NCBI GenBank assembly: GCA_021639925.1
Contig: JAJXEL010000012.1
Coordinates: 1-26,686 of the forward strand
Reading direction: 5' to 3'
Source of the DNA: Alphaproteobacteria bacterium
GTDB lineage: Bacteria; Pseudomonadota; Alphaproteobacteria; CAAGCB01; CAG-977
Length of the DNA: 26,686 bases
Positions within the stretch are counted from its first letter, which is position 1; the number at the start of each line of letters is the position of its first letter. Position numbers and translations under genes: made by a program. The notes under the pieces are model-generated. The model was not told the origin of the DNA, made no database searches, and was given only the letters and a program-made list of their open reading frames with translations. Positions 8,921 to 17,097 of this stretch are shown in pieces.

Positions 8921-9769
8921 ATGGCTTCGGCGGAACTGGCTAAAAAAATTGCGGCGGTTCAACCGTTGACTCAGAAAGTATACCAGGTCGAAAAATATTT
9001 GCTGGCATTAAACAATGCGGCCCGGGTTCTGGGGACATTGAACGCCGACATTCAAAGAACGGTTTCTGGCGGCGATGACGTTTTGACGGACGCGGCGGTC
9101 GCCGGCCTGGAAAAAAGAGCTAAAGAAAATTATTTCGATAAAGAAGCCGAATTTAATGCCAGCTATGATACCGCAATGATTGTCGGAATTAAGGGGACGG
9201 TTTTTGACGCGTTAAATCAGGCGAACGAAATTTTAAGACAGGAAGCCAAATTGCAGGCGACGCATTCGGATTTGCCGGAAATAGCGCAAAACGTCAGCGA
9301 AATTATGAAAGAAATCGAACCGCTTAAAGGTTTCCAGGCTCAATCGGAAAACGATAATATTAAGCTTGAAGAATTGACGGTTCTGCGCGCCCGGGCCGAA
9401 GCCGTTTTGGATAAAATCAAGGCTGTTCATCAAAGAACGACAGACGCGGTCGCCAGGAAAAATGCCAAAATTGAAGCGGAAGAAAAGGCAAAGCGCGAAG
9501 CTGAAGAAATGAAGAAAAAAGCCGAAGAGGAGGCTAAAAAAGCTGCCGAAGCCGCTGCCGCTGCCGAAAAAGCCAGGCAGGAGGCCGCCGAACGCGAACG
9601 GCAAAGAACGATTTTCCGTACGGACGGCCAATCGTCTTCTGCTGCGCCGGCATCTGCCGGCCAGACAGGACCCGTCCTGCAGACTTTGACGCCGGCAGAC
9701 CGGAACGGCGCGACCGCTGAACCGGAAAAAAGCCAAAAAGATAACCCGATTATTATCCGCAGACGCTGA
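8921..9769 (+). CDS. Coiled-coil continuation of the AsmA-like protein
   Basis: From the first ATG after the amber codon this gives 282 aa, but the same frame is open from 8831, and no Shine-Dalgarno precedes 8921, so it is better read as the C-terminal part of the AsmA-like protein than as a separate gene. It has helical segments (residues 1-45 and 95-180), then an A/E/K-rich coiled coil at about 180-230 (AEEKAKREAEEMKKKAEEEA), then a Ser/Ala/Pro/Thr-rich tail ending in IIIRRR. There is no signal peptide of its own, which would leave it cytoplasmic if translated independently; fused to the AsmA part it would be periplasmic. No enzymatic motif is seen. It ends in TGA, 27 nt before the LpoB-like gene. 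Confidence 0.7.
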   Translation: MASAELAKKIAAVQPLTQKVYQVEKYLLALNNAARVLGTLNADIQRTVSGGDDVLTDAAVAGLEKRAKENYFDKEAEFNASYDTAMIVGIKGTVFDALNQANEILRQEAKLQATHSDLPEIAQNVSEIMKEIEPLKGFQAQSENDNIKLEELTVLRARAEAVLDKIKAVHQRTTDAVARKNAKIEAEEKAKREAEEMKKKAEEEAKKAAEAAAAAEKARQEAAERERQRTIFRTDGQSSSAAPASAGQTGPVLQTLTPADRNGATAEPEKSQKDNPIIIRRR

Positions 9770-9796
9770 TATCGTTATGGAAAGGAAGCAACAGTA

Positions 9797-10345
9797 ATGA
9801 AACGTTATGTTTATGCAGCAGCTCTTTGTTTGATTGCGGGGGGCATGTCTGCCTGTGCGGCGGCGAAAACCGCGCAGGAAACTGAAAAGCCTCAGGCGGC
9901 TGTTGACGTTCCGGCCAAACAGCAGACGCAGGTCCGGAAACAAACGCCGCCGGCAAATGAAATTACACCGGCTGATTTTAAACGAGCCGTTCAAACGGCT
10001 GTCCGTAATATGGTTCGTTCCGGCGCTTTAGACAATCCGGCGGGGGAACGTTATGTCGTAACGATATCCCATATTGTGGATACGACAAAAAAGAATTTTG
10101 ATACGGCGGATATCAAACAAAAGCTCAGCGCGGATCTGGCCGCCAGCCGGAAAGTCCGCGTCGTTTCCGCCGGCGCGAAAAACGTGTCGCCCCAGATTAA
10201 TATTTCAGGCAGAATAACACAAAGAACCGCTTATGTCCGCAGCGGTAAAAAGCGTCAGGAATATTACCTGCATTTGGTTTTGACCGAAGCGAAAAGCGGC
10301 ATTATGTTGTGGGAAAACGTCACACCGGTCGTAAAGAAAAAATAA
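9797..10345 (+). CDS. LpoB-like penicillin-binding-protein activator lipoprotein
   Basis: A 182-aa predicted outer-membrane lipoprotein. The signal sequence ends in a lipobox-like GMSAC with the lipidated cysteine at C20, followed by an A/Q/K/P-rich linker (20-56) and a compact domain at 57-182. That domain aligns by eye to LpoB, the activator of PBP1B: DFKRAVQTAVRNM with GALDNPAGERYVVTIS, SGRITQR, EYYLHLVLTEAKSG and the end LWENVTPVVKK, against the enterobacterial WEGETPIVKR ending. This suggests control of peptidoglycan synthesis at the septum or sidewall. A GGAAAGGAAG Shine-Dalgarno precedes the ATG. It probably shares a transcript with the AsmA-like gene. The stop codon abuts, with zero spacing, the stop of the convergent pilin gene. 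Confidence 0.82.
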   Translation: MKRYVYAAALCLIAGGMSACAAAKTAQETEKPQAAVDVPAKQQTQVRKQTPPANEITPADFKRAVQTAVRNMVRSGALDNPAGERYVVTISHIVDTTKKNFDTADIKQKLSADLAASRKVRVVSAGAKNVSPQINISGRITQRTAYVRSGKKRQEYYLHLVLTEAKSGIMLWENVTPVVKKK

Positions 10346-10951
10346 TCAGAGATAATAGCTCCACGAAATGGTAACGATACCTGCCCCCGACGGCAGAGTG
10401 CAGGCGTCAATCGCTTTTTCCAGCGACGGCAGCAAAGGCTGGGCTGCCGGGGTGTCCGCGTTATCTTCGTCAACGGGACGGATATCCTTTGACCATTGAA
10501 AAACGGACGTTTTTCCCGTTCCTTCCACTTTTATTTCCTTTAGTCCTGAAGACGGATCGTTCCCCCAGTCGCCCAGCAGCAAATCCGGGCAGGAGCTGGT
10601 GGGAATGTCTTTGTAACTGAATGTAAAATAGGGATTTTCCACGTTGGATTTAAGCTCCATAACCATTTCTGTCCCGTATACGTTAGCAGATTTGCCATCT
10701 TCATTAACATTTTTGAAAATACCGACGTCATACAACCCTTTTGATGTGATGGAAGACGGCGTAAATGAAGAAAACTGAGTCCGCATAGCTTTGACAATAT
10801 CCGAAACTTCTGTTTGCGCGCGGGTCAGTTTGATTTTTTGATTCATACGGGCGATGCCTGTAAACATACCGACCGCTATTGTCGCTACGACGGCCAGAAC
10901 GCCCAAGACTTCTATTAAGGTTGCTCCTTTTTCATGTGTCCGCAGTGTCAT
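10346..10951 (-). CDS. Type IV pilin-like protein
   Basis: A 201-aa prepilin. The short charged leader MTLRTHEKG is followed by ATLIEVLGVLAVVATIAVG, which fits prepilin peptidase cleavage after G9, with the conserved glutamate at +5 (E14) and a long hydrophobic helix. The globular part has two cysteines (in TSSCPDL and DACTLP) that could close a D-region loop. The start has an AAAGGA Shine-Dalgarno. It follows a 79-aa small gene by 12 nt, and both probably use the promoter at 11251-11279. No pilus assembly ATPase, secretin or prepilin peptidase is present in the window, so it could equally be a pseudopilin or a surface pilin encoded away from its machinery. Confidence 0.85.
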   Translation of the reverse strand: MTLRTHEKGATLIEVLGVLAVVATIAVGMFTGIARMNQKIKLTRAQTEVSDIVKAMRTQFSSFTPSSITSKGLYDVGIFKNVNEDGKSANVYGTEMVMELKSNVENPYFTFSYKDIPTSSCPDLLLGDWGNDPSSGLKEIKVEGTGKTSVFQWSKDIRPVDEDNADTPAAQPLLPSLEKAIDACTLPSGAGIVTISWSYYL

Positions 10952-10963
10952 TATTTTTTCCTT

Positions 10964-11203
10964 TTATATTATTATATTGACATAAGTTCCGCGCGGAGCG
11001 TTCAGAAAATACTTTTTTCCGTCGACTTCGACAAATTCGGCGTCGCGTGTCATCGGCATTTCGCGCCTGAATGCCGCCGCATGAAAAGCCGCAGAGTCCT
11101 GTTCCGCCGAAGCCGGCGCGCGCGTCTGACGTTGTTTCGACGCGGCCGCAATTCTGTCTGTGTTCAGCTCCAGCCCTGATGTAGAAGAAGATACCGGCTT
11201 CAT
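10964..11203 (-). CDS. Small unknown protein upstream of the pilin gene
   Basis: A 79-aa protein I do not recognise. It is polar and Ala/Arg/Ser-rich for the first 50 residues, then has a compact segment DAEFVEVDGKKYFLNAPRGT ending in YVNIII. There is no signal peptide or membrane segment apart from the hydrophobic C-terminal tail. Support for it being real: it lies 12 nt upstream of the pilin start in the same direction, has a GGAG about 11 nt before its ATG, and is preceded by a good promoter. It could be a pilin-associated regulator or an unrelated leader gene. Confidence 0.6.
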   Translation of the reverse strand: MKPVSSSTSGLELNTDRIAAASKQRQTRAPASAEQDSAAFHAAAFRREMPMTRDAEFVEVDGKKYFLNAPRGTYVNIII

Positions 11204-11250
11204 TTCAAAAGCATCTCCGATCCGTATGGTAAAGATTGTTTAACTTAATT

Positions 11251-11279
11251 AGTATACAAAAATTAAGCAGACAAGTCGA
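11251..11279 (-). promoter_or_regulatory. Candidate promoter for the small gene and pilin
   Basis: Read on the minus strand, TCGACT (11274-11279), a 17-nt spacer and TATACT (11251-11256), matching 4 of 6 and 5 of 6 consensus bases. It sits about 50 nt upstream of the 79-aa gene, in the 133-nt divergent gap before the ChpT-like gene. Confidence 0.5.
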
Positions 11280-11336
11280 TACTGAAACTTATACAGAATA
11301 AACTGCCGTCAAAGGATTAAGGAAAGGGTTTTTTTC

Positions 11337-11960
11337 GTGTCGGATCATGATCTTATATTTTCAAAATCTGCCTTTACCCGTTTCAGCCACGACCTGGCCG
11401 GAGTAATCGGCGCTGTATCCAGCAGTTTGTCTTTGCTGTCCGAATTGGGCGGAGCGGATAAGGAAACGTTGGATCTGGCGTGCAATAATGCGGATATTTT
11501 AATGGGGCGGCTGCGTTTTTTCCGCGCGGCGTTTGGAAACGAAGGGCCTCTGACGGATATTGCCGTGACGCGCCGGATTTTGGAAGAATATCTGCATACT
11601 TTGGAAAACCGTGTTGTCCGGTATTCCTGCGTATGGCAGACGGACCAGGAAGTCCCGATTTTTGTTTTCCGCCTGATTTTGCTGGCCGGCCAGATCGCGG
11701 CGGAAAGTCTGACGCGCGGCGGAGAAATTACAATAAAAGCAAAGGCCGGCGATAAAGAAATACGCGTTGAGGCAAAGGGAAAAGCCGTCAGTCTGGATCC
11801 TGACGTGCAAAAGGTAACGGACGGCCGGGAAAACAAAGTTCTGTCGCCGAAAACAGTTCCGGCAGTGTTTTTGCAAAAATGTCTGGAGGAGCAAAACTGG
11901 CGTTTATCCGTTGCCGCCGGCAGTGAAAATCTGATAATGCTGTTAAACGAAAAACGCTGA
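11337..11960 (+). CDS. ChpT-like histidine phosphotransferase
   Basis: A 207-aa protein resembling the DUF2328/ChpT family, which relays phosphate from CckA to CtrA and CpdR in alphaproteobacteria. The DHp-like helix carries the probable phosphoacceptor H18 in FSHDLAGVIGAVSSSLSLLSE. It is followed by the family-typical second helix LDLACNNADILMGRLRFFRAAFG. The C-terminal half is the degenerate ATPase-like domain without nucleotide-binding motifs, as expected for this family. The start is GTG with AAGGAAAGGG about 9-10 nt upstream. The gene is 17 nt upstream of the CheA-like gene, so the two probably form one unit. Whether it is the cell-cycle ChpT or a paralogue dedicated to its neighbour cannot be told here. 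Confidence 0.8.
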   Translation: MSDHDLIFSKSAFTRFSHDLAGVIGAVSSSLSLLSELGGADKETLDLACNNADILMGRLRFFRAAFGNEGPLTDIAVTRRILEEYLHTLENRVVRYSCVWQTDQEVPIFVFRLILLAGQIAAESLTRGGEITIKAKAGDKEIRVEAKGKAVSLDPDVQKVTDGRENKVLSPKTVPAVFLQKCLEEQNWRLSVAAGSENLIMLLNEKR

Positions 11961-11977
11961 AAAAAGGTGCGAAGTCA

Positions 11978-14584
11978 ATGTCGGATATGGTCGATGACTT
12001 TTTAAACGAAGCGCAGGGCAGGCTTTTGGATTTGGAAAGCCTTTTCCCGCTGCTGGAAAAAAATCCGGCAGACGAAAGTGTATGGGCAGCTTTGGATTCT
12101 TTTTTCGGCTTTATTCGTTCCGTCGCGCCTTTTGCCGGTTTTATGCGGGCATACCGTTTGTCAGATGCGGGCATGGCGGAAATCAAGGATTATTTTGCCC
12201 AGAAAAGCGGTATAACGGCTCTGCCGGCTATTTTAATGAAGTTTCAGCGGATTAAAAAAATCCTGGCCGCCGCCGTTAATTTGAAACGCGAACCGCGAGA
12301 ATCCGACGATGATCTGCTGCCGGCCGTCCGGCCTGCGGAAACGGCCGCGGACGGCAATGCTTTTCAGGATCCCGTTTTTGTTCCTCCGGATCTGACGGCG
12401 CAGGAAGCCGCTTTGGACGAACGCGAAGAACAGCTGGTCCTGTGGGCGCAGGCGTTGACGGAACAGGACGCGGCGCTGAAACAAAAGGAAAACGTTCTGT
12501 TTGAAGAAGAACGCCGGCAGGCGTTGTCTCAGGAAAAAATCGCGGCTGTTATGGCGCGTCTGGGCGAACAGGAAAAATTGCAAACCGATTTGGAAGATCA
12601 TCTGGCGGAAACCCGTCTGGCGCTGCAGAACTGTCAGGAAAAACTGGCGGATCAGGAAAGCCAGCAGGAACAAGCGCTGCATTTGTTGGAAACAAAAAAT
12701 GAAGCTTTAAATGAAATGAGCCGGAAAATTCAGGATCTGACCCGGCTGCTGGGGGAAAAGGAAAACCTGAGCGAACAGCGCGAAGAACAGCTGTACCGGG
12801 AATTGCAGCAAAACCACAGGCAGGCGGAAGAACTGCGGATTAACCTGAAATCGCTTGAAGATTTCCGTTCCGAAATCAGCGAAGAACATCGCAAAATGTC
12901 GTCCCAGTACGAAACGCTGGAAAAAGAATATCAGGACGCTTTGTCCCGCCTGGATATTGAAAAAGAAAATACTGAATTAATGCTGAAAGAAAAAAGAGAA
13001 CTGGAAAAACAGCACATAGAATTCAATACCCGTTTTATTGCCCTGCAGGAAAACTTAAACGCTGAAAAAGAAAACCTGAAACGTACGGAAAAGGCGCTGG
13101 AACAACAAAAACGGCGCAATGATTTTATTTGGGGGGAGTTAAAGGCTGCCGCCTGGCCCTACAATGCCGAAAAAATTCAAAAAGAGCTGGCCGTCCTGGC
13201 CCGGAAGGGAGGAGCGCAGCAGGCCGGCGCCAGTTTATCGGCCTTAAAGGATCTGGTCGGCAGTATACGAACCCGTTCTTTTATGCAGATTCCTTTCTTT
13301 TTGCAAAAAACGGCTCAGAAAGCGGCAAAAAAATATCAGCGGCATTATAAAATAGAAATTAATAACCGGGTCGAAAGCGGCGTTGACAAAGACGCCGTTG
13401 CCGTTGTGGAACAGATTTTAAGCGAATTGACGGATAACGCTTTCCATTATGCTTTTCCTCATGAAAACGAAGAGCTGACTTTGCGTTTTTCTGCCGAAGA
13501 AGAAGGCACTTTTTTGCATTTTTCCTTTTGCGACAACGGCGCTTCGTTTGATTTTGACAGACTGTATAACGCCGTTCAGTCTGCCGGCCTGGCCGATGGC
13601 GAAACGGCGCCGGCCCGCGACAGTCTGCCCGTTTATCTGTTTCATTCTTCGGTTAAATTTCATGAAGAACGGCGCGGCTTGACAACGATTGCGCAGCTGT
13701 TGGAAAAATCAGGCGGCCAAATCCGCGCGGTTTTTGAAAACGGGTTATGCCTTTATTTTTCCGTGCCGAAAAAGTTTTTGTTTGACCGGGTCTTGATTTT
13801 CGGGCAGGGGGGCAGCCGTTTTGCTTTGCCGCTGAACGCCGTCGCCGAAACCGTTTTTTTACAGGAAAGCGAATTTGGCATAAAAAGACAAGCCGGCGAA
13901 AAAAATCCCTTTTTTTACTGGAAAGGGTTAACTCTGCCGGTGTTGAATTTTTCCGGCCGGGAAGAAACGGGCGCCATGAATTACGGATTGGTTGTACAAT
14001 CCGGAATATTTTGCGCTCTGATTCCCGTACAACAGATATTTGATACCGAACAGCTGTTGTCCTTTTGTGAAAAAAATACAGGAACGGGGCAGGATTATTT
14101 GATATCCTGCACGGTTTTGGAAAGCGGCAAAGACGTTTTCTGGATTGATTTGGCAAAATTGTGGGAACAGGCCGCTTTGCCGATACCCAAAAAAATCGTG
14201 TCCGTGCCGGAAAATACGCTGACGGAAACGGCCGTTGCGGGCATGGTTTCTTATTTGATTTTTAAATCCGAACCGAGTATTTTCGGCGCCGCGCGCGTTG
14301 ACGGCGTTTTAAGAGTGGAAGATTTTTCGTTTCCTCCGGCCAGTCTGGTTCATAAAAAATATTTTGAAACACAGGGCAAGCGGCTGCCTTTGAAAGATTC
14401 TTGTCCGCGCGAAAGTTATCCTTATGCCCAGGCGGTTCTGATTTTTGATTCTTTTGCGCTGGCGATTCAGGAAGTCGTTGATCTGATTGATATTCCGGGA
14501 ACGGACACTGACAGCGACGATGTTGATTTCATTGTATACCGCGGCAGAAAAGTTCCGGTTTTTTCAACCCGGGATCAAAAGTGA
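11978..14584 (+). CDS. CheA/CheW-like signalling protein with non-phosphorylatable Hpt-like domain
   Basis: An 868-aa cytoplasmic protein with a CheA-like order of parts. Residues 1-100 look like a P1/Hpt helical bundle (MVDDFLNEAQGRLLDLESLF), but the HTxKG region reads IRSVAPFAG and there is no histidine in the first 100 residues. A linker follows, then a very long coiled coil (about 140-385), a helical segment, and a CheA-type ATPase domain. In that domain the N-box is SELTDNAFHYAF (N487), the G1 box is CDNGASF (D519), and the G2 region, EERRGLTTI, has lost the usual GxGxG pattern. From about 601 comes a CheW-like domain (VLIFGQGGSRFALPLNAVAE), possibly repeated toward the C-terminus. It follows the ChpT-like gene closely. 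Its stop overlaps the end of the convergent DUF4105 gene by 10 nt. Confidence 0.75.
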   Translation: MSDMVDDFLNEAQGRLLDLESLFPLLEKNPADESVWAALDSFFGFIRSVAPFAGFMRAYRLSDAGMAEIKDYFAQKSGITALPAILMKFQRIKKILAAAVNLKREPRESDDDLLPAVRPAETAADGNAFQDPVFVPPDLTAQEAALDEREEQLVLWAQALTEQDAALKQKENVLFEEERRQALSQEKIAAVMARLGEQEKLQTDLEDHLAETRLALQNCQEKLADQESQQEQALHLLETKNEALNEMSRKIQDLTRLLGEKENLSEQREEQLYRELQQNHRQAEELRINLKSLEDFRSEISEEHRKMSSQYETLEKEYQDALSRLDIEKENTELMLKEKRELEKQHIEFNTRFIALQENLNAEKENLKRTEKALEQQKRRNDFIWGELKAAAWPYNAEKIQKELAVLARKGGAQQAGASLSALKDLVGSIRTRSFMQIPFFLQKTAQKAAKKYQRHYKIEINNRVESGVDKDAVAVVEQILSELTDNAFHYAFPHENEELTLRFSAEEEGTFLHFSFCDNGASFDFDRLYNAVQSAGLADGETAPARDSLPVYLFHSSVKFHEERRGLTTIAQLLEKSGGQIRAVFENGLCLYFSVPKKFLFDRVLIFGQGGSRFALPLNAVAETVFLQESEFGIKRQAGEKNPFFYWKGLTLPVLNFSGREETGAMNYGLVVQSGIFCALIPVQQIFDTEQLLSFCEKNTGTGQDYLISCTVLESGKDVFWIDLAKLWEQAALPIPKKIVSVPENTLTETAVAGMVSYLIFKSEPSIFGAARVDGVLRVEDFSFPPASLVHKKYFETQGKRLPLKDSCPRESYPYAQAVLIFDSFALAIQEVVDLIDIPGTDTDSDDVDFIVYRGRKVPVFSTRDQK

Positions 14585-16524
14585 TAAACCAGTCCCAGAC
14601 GGCCTTCGTGCACGTCGGTATAACGGCTGTCTTCGAATACAAAAGAGGCTTCCAACCCCCAGCCGCGCGTCAGGGTTACGCCGGCCGAAGCCTGATAGCG
14701 CCAGACGTCGGCGGCTTTGTTGGTATAGAAGATTTTTTCAATGTCACCGGTGAGCCGTACAAAGTCGAAATCTGCGGCAAAACCGGTTTGAACGCCGGCG
14801 CCGGCCATGGCGTTGTGCGGCAGATATCCGCCGGCTTTACCATAAATATTTGTCATAAAATAGGTAATGACCGAATCGCTCAGCTGTCCCGACCAGCCGC
14901 CGCCGAAACCCGCGTAAAAAACGTATCCTTCCTTGTTTTTGTCCGGATAAAAATAGCTTTCGACGCCGGTATTCAATTTAAAGGAAAAGGGTTTGAACAT
15001 TTTGTTTCTGGGCGCCAAAGACATAATATCGACAAAAGAAAGCTTTTGCAGGCGCAGATCGTTGTCGTTTTCATACCAGCGCAATGTCGCGTCCATATAC
15101 GTAATCGCGCCGAAAGGAAGGAAGCCGGCCGTTTCGTCCGTTAAAGTGTGATAGGCGGGCCGCAGTGTGAAATCAATAAAGTTTTTATGATTTCGTCTGC
15201 CGCCGTATAAAGCCGCCGCGCCGGACAAGTGGCCTTCGTCAGGCCGTTTTTCGGGAACGGGAACTTTTGTAATGTTTGATTTTTCTTTAATGGAACTTAA
15301 AGGAGTCAAGATCTTAATAGAATCCCTGCGCATTTCGTCCAAAGGAATGTCGCCGGCGATAAAAGCGTATTGCACATATTCGTAAGCCGTCACCAGGACG
15401 TTGGCCTTTTGTTCGTCCGTTAAAGCGGAATTCATGACGGAATCGACCGGACGGGGAGATTTCAACAGCTTGTGCAGCTGTTCTTTTTCAGCGTCGGACA
15501 TAAAAGAATAAGCGTGTTTCAGTTTGGATTGGCGCGAAGGCCTGTAAACGGCTTCTTTTAAGATATCTTTTTGCCGCAGCACTGTCCGGATCGTATCGAC
15601 GGGAATGGTGTAATTGGAAAAAAACGGCCTGTAAAACGGTTCCGTCAAATCCTGATCGGGAAGAGCCGCGTTTAATGTTTCCAGCAGCATGTAAGAACAG
15701 TTTTCCGAAAAAAAATAATAATTTGCGGAATTATGCCCCAATTCCCAGATATGCGCGACCAGACGGTCAATTTGTTCCGGCGTCAGGTTCAGCCGGTATT
15801 CCCAAATATCCCGGTTTTCCATGTTGTTGTAAAGATTGACGGTATCGTAATAGGGATAAACCGAAAAAATACCGTTGTAACCGCCGAAAACGCCTTTGAA
15901 CATAAAGGACAGGCCGCCGTCCGAACCGGTAATCGCGCCGTAATTCAGCGCATGAGAAAGCAGCGGCGTATCGCCTTTGCTGTCCAGGCGCAGCAAAGTA
16001 TGCCCGAAAAACGAAGCCGGATTACCCATATAGGCGCTGGTAAAAATCAAAGCGGCGCGTTTGGCGTCAATAGCGGATTTAAAATCCTGATAATCCTTGC
16101 ATGCGACGGGCGGCATCAGACGGGGGTCAAAGCCCAGCTGCGCGTTCAGCCAGGCATAGCGGGCCGGAAACAGGCATTGCGGGTGATTGTAACTGCGGTC
16201 TTTTCCTTCGATGATTTGCGCTTTGTCAGGCGGCATAAAAAAAGCGCGCAGATCAGCCTGCAGTTCTTTGTCCGGATCGGTTTTGCCGTCGGGCGACAGA
16301 AAAAAAGCATCGGAATCAATCGTGCTTTCCTTTGATCCCAAACGGTTGTGAAAATGCATCAACCGCTGCCACTGCGGATCGGCGGCCAGATTTTTTTCCC
16401 GCGCTTTGTTTTGCAGGTCAAGCAAATGTTTTTCCTGTTTTCCGGTCAAAGAAAATGGCTCTGCCGCGGCGGGGCGCCCCCCGGGACAGAGCCATATCAA
16501 TAATACGATCAAGGCAATACGCAT
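14575..16524 (-). CDS. DUF4105 (Lnb N-terminal domain) protein with barrel-like C-terminus
   Basis: A 649-aa exported protein with a signal peptide (about 1-21, ending PAAAEP). The DUF4105 domain, now associated with the Lnb lipoprotein N-acyltransferase of Bacteroides, spans roughly 120-300. It carries the likely catalytic pair H175 in FFGHTLLRL and C276 in SENCSYMLLE, consistent with a papain-like fold. A helical middle part follows, then from about 450 an alternating aromatic beta-strand region ending in VYHF, typical of an outer-membrane barrel with a terminal aromatic. The start codon at 16524 has a purine-rich Shine-Dalgarno. It lies 29 nt downstream of the DUF3015 gene and probably shares its transcript. 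N-acyltransferase activity is an inference from the domain name and is not proven for this architecture. Confidence 0.82.
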   Translation of the reverse strand: MRIALIVLLIWLCPGGRPAAAEPFSLTGKQEKHLLDLQNKAREKNLAADPQWQRLMHFHNRLGSKESTIDSDAFFLSPDGKTDPDKELQADLRAFFMPPDKAQIIEGKDRSYNHPQCLFPARYAWLNAQLGFDPRLMPPVACKDYQDFKSAIDAKRAALIFTSAYMGNPASFFGHTLLRLDSKGDTPLLSHALNYGAITGSDGGLSFMFKGVFGGYNGIFSVYPYYDTVNLYNNMENRDIWEYRLNLTPEQIDRLVAHIWELGHNSANYYFFSENCSYMLLETLNAALPDQDLTEPFYRPFFSNYTIPVDTIRTVLRQKDILKEAVYRPSRQSKLKHAYSFMSDAEKEQLHKLLKSPRPVDSVMNSALTDEQKANVLVTAYEYVQYAFIAGDIPLDEMRRDSIKILTPLSSIKEKSNITKVPVPEKRPDEGHLSGAAALYGGRRNHKNFIDFTLRPAYHTLTDETAGFLPFGAITYMDATLRWYENDNDLRLQKLSFVDIMSLAPRNKMFKPFSFKLNTGVESYFYPDKNKEGYVFYAGFGGGWSGQLSDSVITYFMTNIYGKAGGYLPHNAMAGAGVQTGFAADFDFVRLTGDIEKIFYTNKAADVWRYQASAGVTLTRGWGLEASFVFEDSRYTDVHEGRLGLVYHF

Positions 16525-16553
16525 ATTAAACAGCCTTTTGCCTTTCAGCGTTA

Positions 16554-17000
16554 TTAAGCCAGCAGTTCGGAAACTTTCAACGTTACCGTAACGGCGGAAA
16601 CATCATGGCTGTCAAAAATGAACGCGAAGTTTTCTTTGACGACTTCGCCGACCTTGTCCGAAGACGTTCCCGTCAGGGCAGCGATCGTGTCAATCGTTTC
16701 GCCCCGGCCGCGCGCGGCGTCAACGGCGAATTGTTCCCTATTTTTTTCCAGAAAAGCAAAAATTTTGCCGGTACCGCCGGAAACGCGGCCGTTTTGATCA
16801 CAGCCTGACGTGCCCGAAGAAATACCGAATGTCTGCGTACCGAAAGAACCGTTTGTCGTTACGGCCAAAATCTGCGGAATCGTGCCGACCTGTCCTTTAA
16901 AAATAATGGATCCCAGACCGCAGCCCGTGCTGTCCAGCGCAAAAGCCTGAGAAGCAGAAAAAGCTGCGACGAAAGCAGCCGAAACCAAGAACTTTTTCAT
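16554..17000 (-). CDS. DUF3015 family periplasmic protein
   Basis: A 148-aa secreted protein with a clear signal peptide (1-21, ending QAFA before LDSTG). The mature part shows the DUF3015 pattern: GCGLGSIIF with C27, QTFGISSGTSGC with C67 (likely disulfide), FLEKNREQFAVDAARGRGE, and a C-terminal AALTGTSSDKVGEVVKENFAFIF. Function is unknown. An AAGGGGAT Shine-Dalgarno precedes the ATG at 17000. The downstream DUF4105 gene follows by 29 nt, and I recall these two families being neighbours elsewhere, which suggests a joint envelope role. Confidence 0.88.
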   Translation of the reverse strand: MKKFLVSAAFVAAFSASQAFALDSTGCGLGSIIFKGQVGTIPQILAVTTNGSFGTQTFGISSGTSGCDQNGRVSGGTGKIFAFLEKNREQFAVDAARGRGETIDTIAALTGTSSDKVGEVVKENFAFIFDSHDVSAVTVTLKVSELLA

Positions 17001-17097
17001 AGGTAATCCCCTTCAAGAATAACTTAAAACACTTAGTGACAATAAAATAAAAACACTCTAAAATCAACCCAGAAGTAATGTTGTCCGGGTATTAATT

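Noticed and set aside
8921..9769. Coiled-coil segment as an independent gene
   Set aside because: No Shine-Dalgarno before the ATG and coding character extends upstream to the amber codon in the same frame, so it is more likely the tail of the AsmA-like protein.
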